From assembly GCA_036381125.1 (NCBI GenBank), contig DASVDK010000095.1:1-6761 (forward strand): a stretch of DNA of 6,761 nt. The letters run 5' to 3'. Below are positions 1 to 5,161 of this stretch, one piece after another. Each line of letters starts with the position of its first letter. Within the stretch, counting starts at the first letter, position 1. The notes under the pieces were generated by a model. The model worked only from the letters and a program-made list of their open reading frames with translations, was not told the origin of the DNA and did not search any database. The stretch comes from DASVDK01 sp036381125 [NCBI: Thermodesulfobacteriota bacterium]. GTDB lineage: Bacteria > DASVDK01. The translations under genes were made by a program, and so were the position numbers.

Positions 1-39
1 GAGCGTGCCGGCGTCGTGGGGGCAAAAGCGGAACTCCAT
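1..39 (-). CDS. Start of a divergent gene, truncated by window edge
   Basis: On the minus strand an ATG at 39 opens a frame that runs off the window after 13 codons, reading MEFRFCPHDAGTL. The F-C-P-x-D-x-x-x-L pattern resembles the first knuckle of small N-terminal zinc ribbons (CPxCG or CPxDG type). These are found at the start of some NUDIX hydrolases and other zinc-ribbon proteins, but 13 residues are far too few to name a product. Support for a real start comes from position: a TGCTAGATT sequence (minus strand, 56 to 48) lies 8 nt upstream of the ATG. This is the spacing expected when a -10 box drives a leaderless transcript starting at or near the ATG. No Shine-Dalgarno sequence is visible, in keeping with that. 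The gene would diverge from the deformylase gene. It could still be a chance frame. Confidence 0.45.
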   Translation of the reverse strand, partial: MEFRFCPHDAGTL

Positions 40-47
40 GACCAGGC

Positions 48-56
48 AATCTAGCA
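48..56 (-). promoter_or_regulatory. Candidate extended -10 box of the divergent minus-strand gene
   Basis: Read on the minus strand the bases are TGCTAGATT: an extended -10 (TGn) followed by TAGATT, which matches TATAAT at 4 of 6 positions including the key first T, second A and last T. The distance to the minus-strand ATG at 39 is 8 nt, so transcription would begin at about the start codon. No -35 box is evident at the expected distance. The call is an inference from position and match. Confidence 0.35.
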
Positions 57-82
57 CGCGCGGCGCCGTCGCCGCGCCGCGC

Positions 83-88
83 TACACT
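83..88 (+). promoter_or_regulatory. Candidate -10 box for a leaderless deformylase transcript
   Basis: TACACT sits 6 nt upstream of the ATG at 95, with GGCGCC between them and no purine-rich Shine-Dalgarno sequence. TAnnnT placed 6-8 nt before a start codon is the usual signature of leaderless transcription. No -35 box is recognisable about 17 bp upstream. It lies back to back with the minus-strand candidate at 48-56, so the 55-bp gap could serve both genes. Seen: the motif and its spacing. Inferred: promoter activity. Confidence 0.4.
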
Positions 89-94
89 GGCGCC

Positions 95-628
95 ATGGCC
101 ATCCTCAAGGTCCCCCGGCTCGGCCATCCGGTGCTCCGGATGGCGGCTCGACCGGTGCCGGTCGAGGCCATCCCGACGCCGGAGATCCAGCGCCTCGTCG
201 ACGACATGATCGAGACGATGCACGACTACGCAGGCGTCGGCATCGCCGCGCCGCAGGTGCACGAGAGCCGGCGGATCATCGTCCTCGAGTCGGCCGCGAA
301 CCCGCGCTACCCCGAGAAGCCGCCGGTGCCGCTGGCCGTCTACGTGAACCCGGTCCTGACCGTGCTCGGCGACGAGACGGAGGACGACTGGGAAGGCTGC
401 CTCTCGGTGCCCGACCTCCGGGGCATGGTCCCGCGCGCGACCCGCGTGCGGGTCGAGGCGTACGACCGGCAGGGGCAGCCGGTCGCCTTCGAGGCCACCG
501 GGTGGCACGCGCGCATCCTGCAGCACGAGTGCGACCACATCGACGGGAAGGTCTTCCTCGACCGCATGCGGGACCTCTCGACGCTCACGCACCTGGCCGA
601 GTTCGGCCGCTTCTGGGCGCCCCGGTAG
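95..628 (+). CDS. def: Peptide deformylase
   Basis: This metalloenzyme removes the formyl group from the N-terminal methionine of nascent proteins at the ribosome. All three family motifs are present: motif I GVGIAAPQ at residues 47-54, motif II EGCLSVP at 100-106 (Cys102 as metal ligand), and motif III QHECDH at 143-148, with His144 and His148 as ligands and Glu145 as catalytic base. At 177 aa it has the usual length. The open frame extends upstream to position 5, but the ATG at 95 was chosen because MAILKVPRLGHPVL is the typical deformylase N-terminus and the upstream residues show no family similarity. No Shine-Dalgarno lies before it; TACACT at 83-88 suggests a leaderless mRNA. It is the first gene of a run, and the next gene starts 3 bp after its stop. 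The linker before motif II (about residues 66-80) is Pro-rich, within normal family variation. Confidence 0.96.
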   Translation: MAILKVPRLGHPVLRMAARPVPVEAIPTPEIQRLVDDMIETMHDYAGVGIAAPQVHESRRIIVLESAANPRYPEKPPVPLAVYVNPVLTVLGDETEDDWEGCLSVPDLRGMVPRATRVRVEAYDRQGQPVAFEATGWHARILQHECDHIDGKVFLDRMRDLSTLTHLAEFGRFWAPR

Positions 629-631
629 CGG

Positions 632-1354
632 ATGCCCGTCGCCGCCCCACGGCCGGCCTCGACGGTGGTGCTCCTGCGGCCGGGACCGCGCGGGTGCGAG
701 GTGTACCTGCAGAAGCGGGCGGACACGCTCCGCTTCGCGCCCGGCTGTTACGTCTTCCCCGGAGGCGCCCTCGACCCCGAGGACGGGGCGCCCGAGGCGC
801 TCGCGCGCCTCGGCGGGGAGGGGCGATGGGTCTCCGGCGACCCGGACGTGACGCCGGCCCACGCGGTGGCGGCGCTCCGGGAGTGCTACGAGGAGGCGGG
901 CGTCCTCCTCGCGCGCGACGCCGCGGGCCGGCCGGCGCATGCCGACGCCGGGCGGGCGGCCCGCCTGGCAGCGGCCCGGCCGTCCGTCGAGGCGCGCGGC
1001 GGCGCCGCGGCCTTCGTGGCCCTCCTCCATCGCGAAGCGCTCACGCTCGACGGCGGCGCGCTGCGATACGTCTCGCACTGGGTCACACCGTCGTGGCAGC
1101 CGCTCCGGTTCGACACGCGCTTCTTCCTGGCGGCGCTCCCGGACGGCGCGAGCCCCGGCTCCTGCAGCGGGGAGTCGGTGGAGGGCGGGTGGTGGGACCC
1201 GCGAGCGGCGCTCGCGGCCTGCGAAGCCGGACGGATGCAGATGCTCCGGCCCACCGAGACGATGCTGTGGTTCCTGCGTCAGTTCGATACGTTCGAGGAG
1301 GTCGTTCGAGCCTGTGACGACGCCAGCCTCAAGGTCGAAGGGCGGAGGGGCTAG
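632..1354 (+). CDS. NUDIX hydrolase, NUDT19-like
   Basis: This 240-aa NUDIX-fold hydrolase should cleave a nucleoside diphosphate linked to another moiety. The NUDIX box is split: FPGGALDP (42-49) gives the opening glycines, and the catalytic helix RECYEEAG follows only at 83-90, after an insertion of about 30 residues. A long insert inside the box is characteristic of the NUDT19-type branch, whose animal members are CoA diphosphatases. HWVTP (149-153) and the RFDTRFFLA stretch (159-167) also fit this branch. The substrate here, possibly CoA or an acyl-CoA, is an inference; I see no clearly separate CoA-signature motif. ATG 632 follows the deformylase stop by 3 bp, so the two are probably co-transcribed and coupled. 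The last 41 bp overlap the preferred start of the next gene. Confidence 0.88.
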   Translation: MPVAAPRPASTVVLLRPGPRGCEVYLQKRADTLRFAPGCYVFPGGALDPEDGAPEALARLGGEGRWVSGDPDVTPAHAVAALRECYEEAGVLLARDAAGRPAHADAGRAARLAAARPSVEARGGAAAFVALLHREALTLDGGALRYVSHWVTPSWQPLRFDTRFFLAALPDGASPGSCSGESVEGGWWDPRAALAACEAGRMQMLRPTETMLWFLRQFDTFEEVVRACDDASLKVEGRRG

Positions 1355-2162
1355 GCCGCCGCGGATCGTGCCGGGCCTCGATCCGGGGCCGTTCACCGGC
1401 GCGGGCAGCCGCACCTACCTCGTCGGCGAGGGGCGGCCGATCCTCGTCGACACCGGGTCGGGCGTCGCGGCCTATGCCGACCGCCTCGCCGAGGCGCTCG
1501 GCGAGGAGGCGGGGCCTCCGGCGCTCGTCCTCGTGACGCACCACCACGCGGACCACCAGGGCGGTCTCGCCCAGGTCGCGGCGCTCGCGCCGGGGGCGCC
1601 GATGTGGAAGCGGCCGCACCCGAAGGATCGGGTGCCGCCGGCGCGCGCGCTCGCGGGCGGGGAGACGATCGAGGCCGACGGCGTCCGCCTCGAAGCGCTC
1701 TTCACGCCGGGGCACGCGAGCGACCACCTCTGCTTCTACTGGAGGGAGGCGCGGGCCCTCTTCACCGGCGACCTGATCCTCGGCGGCAGCCCGACGATCA
1801 TCCCGGTGGGCGACGGCGACCTGGCGCAGTACCTCGACTCGCTCGAGCGGCTCCTCGGTCTCGACCTCGAGGTGCTCTACCCCGGTCACGGCGACCCCAT
1901 CACCGACCCGCACGCCTACATCCGCGGCTACATCGCCCACCGGAAGATGCGCGAAGGCCAGACGCTCGACGCCCTGCGCGCCGGTCTCCACACGGCGGCC
2001 GCCATCGCGGCGCGCATCTACCCGCCGCTCGGCCCGGGCCTGCGCCGCGCGGCGCGCGACCAGGTCTTCTCGATCCTGCTCAAGCTCGAGAAGGAGGGCG
2101 TGCTGGTCCGCCACCCCGCGGAGCCGGCCGATCCGGGCGAGCCGGTCTTCCGGCTCGCGTGA
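1314..2162 (+). CDS. MBL-fold hydrolase, LACTB2-like, with C-terminal winged helix
   Basis: A metallo-beta-lactamase-fold hydrolase of about 282 aa. Numbered from GTG 1314, metal ligands are the HHHADH block at 76-81 (HxHxDH), His134 in GHASDH, Asp153 in FTGDLILG and His192 in YPGHGDP, enough for a two-zinc site. The N-terminal DPGPFTGAGSRTYLV and the C-terminal segment from about residue 210 match the LACTB2 layout, where a winged helix follows the hydrolase domain. Human LACTB2 is a mitochondrial endoribonuclease; the bacterial substrate is unknown. The frame is open from 939, but the upstream part is a shadow of the NUDIX gene. GTG 1314 has GAGGAGG at 1295-1301 upstream and keeps the conserved PRIVPGLDPGP stretch. 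GTG 1368 is the alternative, but it has no well-spaced ribosome binding site and would cut into that stretch. The 41-bp overlap with the NUDIX gene suggests coupling. Confidence 0.9.
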   Translation: MTTPASRSKGGGARPPRIVPGLDPGPFTGAGSRTYLVGEGRPILVDTGSGVAAYADRLAEALGEEAGPPALVLVTHHHADHQGGLAQVAALAPGAPMWKRPHPKDRVPPARALAGGETIEADGVRLEALFTPGHASDHLCFYWREARALFTGDLILGGSPTIIPVGDGDLAQYLDSLERLLGLDLEVLYPGHGDPITDPHAYIRGYIAHRKMREGQTLDALRAGLHTAAAIAARIYPPLGPGLRRAARDQVFSILLKLEKEGVLVRHPAEPADPGEPVFRLA

Positions 2163-2175
2163 GCGGGGCCCCGGC

Positions 2176-2682
2176 ATGACGCCGTCCCTTCGCCTCGCCG
2201 CGGGCCTCCTCCTCGGCGCGCTCATCGGCGCCGTGCTCGGCTTCCTGATCGGCGGCGGCGTGGTCTTCGGCCGGTCGCTCGTCGCCGACCTCTGGCGCCC
2301 CGAGGGGGGCTTCTCGATCGTCCTCGAGAACGGAACCCGCATCGCGGCCATCGTGGGGCGCCTCTTCGCGCTCCCGGCGGCGGTCGGCGGCGGGGTGGCC
2401 GGACTGGTCGGCTTCCGGCCGGGACGGGAGACCGCCTTTCGCCGCGCGCCGGGTCCCGCCGGCCCGGCCGTCGCCGGCCTCGTCGTCGCCGCGCTGGCCG
2501 CGCCGGCCGGTCTCGGGCTCTACGTGTCCGAGGTGCTGGGCCCGGGCGCGAGCCGCGCCGGCGCCCTGCCGCTCTTCGTGCTGCTGCGCGCGGCCGTGCT
2601 CTGCGGCGTCGCCGGCCTGCTGGCAGGCCTCGCCGTCGGCCGGCTGGCCGCCAGGCCCGCGCGCCGCACGCGCCTCGAGTAG
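2176..2682 (+). CDS. Small integral membrane protein, four predicted helices
   Basis: I do not recognise this 168-aa protein. It has four hydrophobic stretches rich in Ala, Gly, Leu and Val at about residues 5-30, 56-80, 95-117 and 130-156, so it should be a polytopic inner-membrane protein. A short polar loop (about 35-55, with Arg, Glu and Asn) separates helices 1 and 2, and an Arg-rich tail (ARPARRTR) ends the protein, suggesting a cytoplasmic C-terminus. Glycine-rich runs in helices 1 and 2 would allow close helix packing. ATG 2176 lies 13 bp after the MBL gene stop, so it is probably the last gene of the deformylase run, though the ribosome binding site is weak. No catalytic motif is visible. 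The frame is credible because it fills the space between two firm genes and has coherent hydrophobicity. Confidence 0.72.
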   Translation: MTPSLRLAAGLLLGALIGAVLGFLIGGGVVFGRSLVADLWRPEGGFSIVLENGTRIAAIVGRLFALPAAVGGGVAGLVGFRPGRETAFRRAPGPAGPAVAGLVVAALAAPAGLGLYVSEVLGPGASRAGALPLFVLLRAAVLCGVAGLLAGLAVGRLAARPARRTRLE

Positions 2683-2711
2683 TCGACACGCCCCGCCCGA
2701 CGTGCTACCAC
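2683..2711 (+). promoter_or_regulatory. Candidate promoter of the class II aldolase gene
   Basis: TCGACA at 2683-2688 (5 of 6 to TTGACA) is followed after exactly 17 bp by TACCAC at 2706-2711, preceded by an extended -10 TGC (2703-2705). The -10 match is modest (it lacks the final T), but spacing and the TGn element are good. The predicted start of transcription is near 2718, giving a leader of about 20 nt that contains the strong ribosome binding site. The -35 box begins right after the stop of the preceding membrane protein gene. Confidence 0.45.
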
Positions 2712-2726
2712 GGAGCGGCGAGCGAC

Positions 2727-2738
2727 GGAGGGAGGGGG
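2727..2738 (+). promoter_or_regulatory. Strong ribosome binding site fixing the aldolase start
   Basis: GGAGGGAGGGGG directly precedes ATG 2739, with the GGAGG core at 2727-2731 ending 7 nt before the start codon. This supports ATG 2739 over the internal ATG at 2763, which has only GC-rich coding sequence before it. It is the strongest Shine-Dalgarno in the window. Confidence 0.7.
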
Positions 2739-3440
2739 ATGCGCGACGCGACGCCGCGGGGCATGGCGCGCGGCACCACCGGGCGGTGGCTCACCGAGGC
2801 GCGGGCCCGGGTGGCGGAAACCGCCAACCGGATCTACGAGCGGGGGCTCACCTGCGCGGCCGGCGGCAACATCAGCGCGCGCGCGGGCGACCGCGTGGTC
2901 ATCACGCCGGCCGGCCGCTCCCTCCGCATGGTCGACCGCCGCGACCTCTCGGTGATCGACCTCGAAGGCCGTCACCTCGACGGCCCACCTCCCTCGAGCG
3001 AGCGGCTCCTGCACCTGGCCGTCTATCGCCGCCGGCCGGACGTGGCGTTCGTCGTGCACGCCCACGCGCCCTACGCCATCGCCGTCTCGTGCCTGCCGCC
3101 CCGTGACGACGGCGCCGCCATGCCCGCGTACACGGGCGGCTACGCCATCATGATCGGGCGGCTGCCGCTCGTGCCGCACTACATCCCGAGCACGCCGGGG
3201 CTGGCCGAGGCGGCGGCCGACGCCCTCGCCGAGACCGACGCCGCCCTGCTCGCGAACCACGGCACGGTCGCGGTGGGGCGCGACCCCGAGGGGCCGTTCC
3301 AGCTCACCGAGTTGATCGAGGAGAACGCCCTCGTCCACGTCACCGTGGGCGATCGGGCGAGGGCGCTCGACGACGAGGAGATCGAGGAGTGCCGGCGGCT
3401 CTACCGGAAGCCGCCAGCGCCGGTCTTCCGCCCGCGCTGA
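2739..3440 (+). CDS. Class II aldolase/adducin-family protein
   Basis: A 233-aa member of the class II (zinc) aldolase/adducin family, which includes fuculose-phosphate aldolase and ribulose-5-phosphate epimerase. Active-site elements appear in order: GGNIS (42-46) and ITPAG (55-59) for phosphate binding, SSE (86-88) with Glu88 at the catalytic acid position, zinc ligands His107 and His109 in HAHAPYA, and the third ligand His174 in NHG. The full ligand set suggests an active enzyme that cleaves or isomerises a small phosphorylated sugar or hydroxy acid; the exact substrate cannot be read from the sequence. It has its own candidate promoter and a strong ribosome binding site, so it is probably a separate transcription unit. 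It converges on gabT with a repeat element between them. Nothing beside it encodes a sugar kinase or isomerase that would define a pathway. Confidence 0.92.
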   Translation: MRDATPRGMARGTTGRWLTEARARVAETANRIYERGLTCAAGGNISARAGDRVVITPAGRSLRMVDRRDLSVIDLEGRHLDGPPPSSERLLHLAVYRRRPDVAFVVHAHAPYAIAVSCLPPRDDGAAMPAYTGGYAIMIGRLPLVPHYIPSTPGLAEAAADALAETDAALLANHGTVAVGRDPEGPFQLTELIEENALVHVTVGDRARALDDEEIEECRRLYRKPPAPVFRPR

Positions 3441-3458
3441 CGGCGCCCGTAAACGAGA

Positions 3459-3534
3459 GGGGTCAGCCCCCCACGCTTGCCCGCCTGGAAAACGGAAAGA
3501 CCTGACCCCCTGGAAAATGGAAAGACCTGACCCC
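3459..3534. repeat. REP-like element: two 25-bp tandem units plus inverted arm
   Basis: Two 25-bp units lie head to tail at 3485-3509 and 3510-3534 and differ at one base (C3493 versus T3518). Each begins CTGGAAAA and ends GACCTGACCCC. Upstream, GGGGTCAG at 3459-3466 is the exact reverse complement of the CTGACCCC end of each unit, so it can pair with either (8 bp, loops of 35 or 60 nt). The unit core is much richer in A than the surroundings. The element fills the gap between two convergent genes and ends 2 bp from the gabT stop. Location, tandem units and palindromic arms fit repetitive extragenic palindromes or small non-autonomous elements moved by REP-associated (Y1/IS200-like) transposases. 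The GGGGTCAGGTCTTTCC theme looks familiar from many uncultured high-GC genomes, but that is recollection. No transposase is present here. Confidence 0.72.
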
Positions 3535-3536
3535 GG

Positions 3537-4859
3537 TTAGCGCGCTGCGTCGAGCGCCGCCTCGAGGATGCCGAGCCCCGCCTCGAGGTCCGCGTCGTCG
3601 ATGACGAGCGGCATGAGGGTGCGCAGCACGTTGGCGTGCATCCCGGCGGTGAGGATCATGAGGCCCCGGGCGAGCGCCGCCTGCTGCACCGCCCTGGCCC
3701 GGCCGGCGTCGGGCGCCCTGGACCGTGGGTCCTTGACGAACTCGAGCGCCTGCATGGCGCCGACCCCGCGCGCCTCGCCGATGAACGGGAAGCGCTCGGC
3801 GAACCGCTGGAAGCGCTCCGCGACGACCGCGCCGATGCGCGCGCCGCGCTCGACGAGCCGTTCCGACTCGAAGACGTCCAGCACGGCCAGCGCCGCCGCG
3901 CATGCCACCGGGTTGCCGCCGTACGTGCTGCCGAGGCCGCCGACCGGCGGCGCGTCCATGAGGTCCGCCCGACCGGTGACGGCGGCGAGCGGCAGCCCCC
4001 CGGCGAGCGACTTGGCCAGCGCGGTGAGGTCGGCGTGGATGCCCGCGTGCTCCATTCCGAACATCCGACCCGTCCGGCCGAAGCCGGTCTGGACCTCGTC
4101 GACGACGAGGACCGATCCGTTGCGCGTGCACCAGGCGCGTAGCGCCTTCAGGCACTCGGGCGGCACGGGCAGGAAGCCCCCCTCGCCCGCGACCGGCTCG
4201 ACGACGACCGCGGCGACCGACGACGGCGCGACCACCGCGAGGAGGTGCTCGGCGAACCAGTCCTCCCAGGCCTGCGACGAGGCGGCCGCGCCGGCCGCCG
4301 GGTCGCGGTACGGGTGCGGCAGGTGGTAGACCTCCGGCGCGAAGGGGCCGAAGCCGGCCTTGTAGGGATGGACCTTCCCCGTGAGCGTCATCCCGAGGAG
4401 CGTGCGGCCGTGGAACGACTGCTCGAAGGCGACGACGGCCGGCCGGCCGGTGGCCGCGCGGGCGATCTTGACGGCGTTCTCGACCGCCTCGGCGCCGCTG
4501 TTGAGCAGGATCGTCTTCTTCGGTCCCGGACCCGGGACCAGCGCGTTCAGCCGCTCGCAGAGGGCGACGTAGGGCTCGTAGGCGGCGACGGGGAAGCAGG
4601 TGTGGGTGAGCCGGCGGACCTGGGCCTCGACCGCGGCGACCACCTTCGGGTGGGCGTGGCCGACGTTGAGCGTGCCGATGCCGCCGGTGAAGTCGATGTA
4701 GGTGCGGCCGTCCACGTCCGTGAGCCGGGCGCCGGCGGCGTGCGCCGCTGCGATCGGGAGGCTCACGGCCACGCCGCGCGCGACCGCCTGCTCCCGGCGC
4801 GCGAGCATGCGCGCGGTCTGCGGCGAGGCCTGGGTGTCCGGTCCGGTGGTCGTCGACAT
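3537..4859 (-). CDS. gabT: 4-aminobutyrate--2-oxoglutarate aminotransferase
   Basis: This 440-aa class III PLP aminotransferase should transfer the amino group of GABA to 2-oxoglutarate, giving succinic semialdehyde and glutamate in the cytoplasm. Family signatures: NSGAEAVENA (120-129), SFHGRT (148-153), EPVAGEGG (221-228), DEVQTGFGRTG (254-264) with Asp254 contacting the PLP ring nitrogen, the Schiff-base Lys283 in LAKSLAGG, and STYGGNP (311-317). Positions lining the E. coli GabT substrate pocket (Ile50, Arg141, Glu211, Val241) appear conserved as Ile61, Arg152, Glu221 and Val256, which favours GABA over ornithine or acetylornithine. The start at 4859 is fixed by GGAGGA 4 nt upstream; the open frame continues to 5105 without similarity. 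It has its own candidate promoter at 4925-4954. No succinic semialdehyde dehydrogenase (gabD) is adjacent, so that step must be encoded elsewhere. Confidence 0.95.
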   Translation of the reverse strand: MSTTTGPDTQASPQTARMLARREQAVARGVAVSLPIAAAHAAGARLTDVDGRTYIDFTGGIGTLNVGHAHPKVVAAVEAQVRRLTHTCFPVAAYEPYVALCERLNALVPGPGPKKTILLNSGAEAVENAVKIARAATGRPAVVAFEQSFHGRTLLGMTLTGKVHPYKAGFGPFAPEVYHLPHPYRDPAAGAAASSQAWEDWFAEHLLAVVAPSSVAAVVVEPVAGEGGFLPVPPECLKALRAWCTRNGSVLVVDEVQTGFGRTGRMFGMEHAGIHADLTALAKSLAGGLPLAAVTGRADLMDAPPVGGLGSTYGGNPVACAAALAVLDVFESERLVERGARIGAVVAERFQRFAERFPFIGEARGVGAMQALEFVKDPRSRAPDAGRARAVQQAALARGLMILTAGMHANVLRTLMPLVIDDADLEAGLGILEAALDAAR

Positions 4860-4863
4860 GGGG

Positions 4864-4869
4864 TCCTCC
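4864..4869 (-). promoter_or_regulatory. Ribosome binding site of gabT
   Basis: GGAGGA on the minus strand, 4 nt before the ATG at 4859. It decides the start against longer in-frame options up to 5105. Confidence 0.7.
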
Positions 4870-4924
4870 GGGCAGGGTCGTCGTGGGAGAGCCGCCGTCG
4901 AGTCTCGGCGCTCGCGACGCAGGC

Positions 4925-4954
4925 AGCGTAGAACCCGCACGAGAGCCTTGTCAA
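4925..4954 (-). promoter_or_regulatory. Candidate sigma70-type promoter of gabT
   Basis: Read on the minus strand, a perfect TTGACA (4954 to 4949) is followed after 18 bp by TACGCT (4930 to 4925), which keeps the first T, second A and last T of the consensus. Transcription would start near 4918, giving a leader of about 60 nt that contains the GGAGGA site. This is the best promoter match in the window and it lies in a true intergenic region. No operator-like dyad overlaps it that I can see. Confidence 0.62.
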
Positions 4955-4990
4955 CGCAGGCACCCGAGCGGTGGAGCGCCCCGGGAAGCG

Positions 4991-5099
4991 GGACCGGGCC
5001 GCCGATCACCGCGCAGCCGGAGCCGAGGGTCGGCTCCCGAGCGACGGCCCGGTCGGCGTCGTCCCGGCGGAGGCCCTGGCGTCCATACCGGCCCGGTCC
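4991..5099. repeat. Nested inverted repeats with one arm that has two partners
   Basis: A perfect 8-bp stem with a 3-nt loop lies at 5019-5037 (GGAGCCGA, GGG, TCGGCTCC). Around it, GGACCGGGCC at 4991-5000 is complementary over 9 bp to 5046-5054 and over all 10 bp to GGCCCGGTCC at 5090-5099. The two downstream arms are direct repeats of CGGCCCGGTC (5045-5054 and 5089-5098). One upstream arm could therefore pair with either downstream arm, giving alternative structures in a transcript toward 5162, or the segment could be protein-binding dyads. In DNA this rich in G and C some such pairing is expected by chance, so function is open. Confidence 0.4.
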
Positions 5100-5161
5100 G
5101 GGCATGCGGCTTGCTCTCGCGGGGTGAGTGATGGCCTGAGCTGTCCAGGGGACCTTCTAGT

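Larger units (their letters stand above)
4860..5161. other. Divergent intergenic region between gabT and the membrane protein gene
   Basis: This 302-bp stretch has no credible gene: its open frames give Arg/Pro-rich shadows with no similarity I recognise. The gabT side (4860-4954) holds that gene's ribosome binding site and promoter. The middle (4991-5099) holds a set of dyads described separately. The last 60 bp should hold the promoter for the gene at 5162, but no convincing -35/-10 pair is visible. AGGGGA at 5147-5152 is a plausible ribosome binding site, 9 nt before ATG 5162. Confidence 0.6.

Noticed and set aside
5-94. N-terminal extension of the deformylase frame to ATG 5
   Set aside because: The 30 extra residues are Arg/Ala-rich with no family similarity, and the stretch carries the divergent promoter signals; ATG 95 gives the standard N-terminus.
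502-1317. 271-aa plus-strand frame across def and the NUDIX gene
   Set aside because: Arg/Ala/Gly/Pro-rich shadow in another frame of two firmly identified genes.
1329-2351. 340-aa minus-strand open frame opposite the MBL-fold gene
   Set aside because: Its Arg/Glu/Val-rich composition is what the complement of a high-GC gene gives, it has no domain, and it overlaps a firm gene over its whole length.
4245-4931. 228-aa plus-strand open frame opposite gabT
   Set aside because: Low-complexity Arg/Gly/Val/Asp shadow of the gabT coding strand with no recognisable motif.
4860-5105. Upstream extension of gabT to an ATG at 5105 (82 more residues)
   Set aside because: It would run over the TTGACA promoter and ignore the GGAGGA site at 4864-4869; the extra residues are Arg/Pro-rich and unlike GabT.
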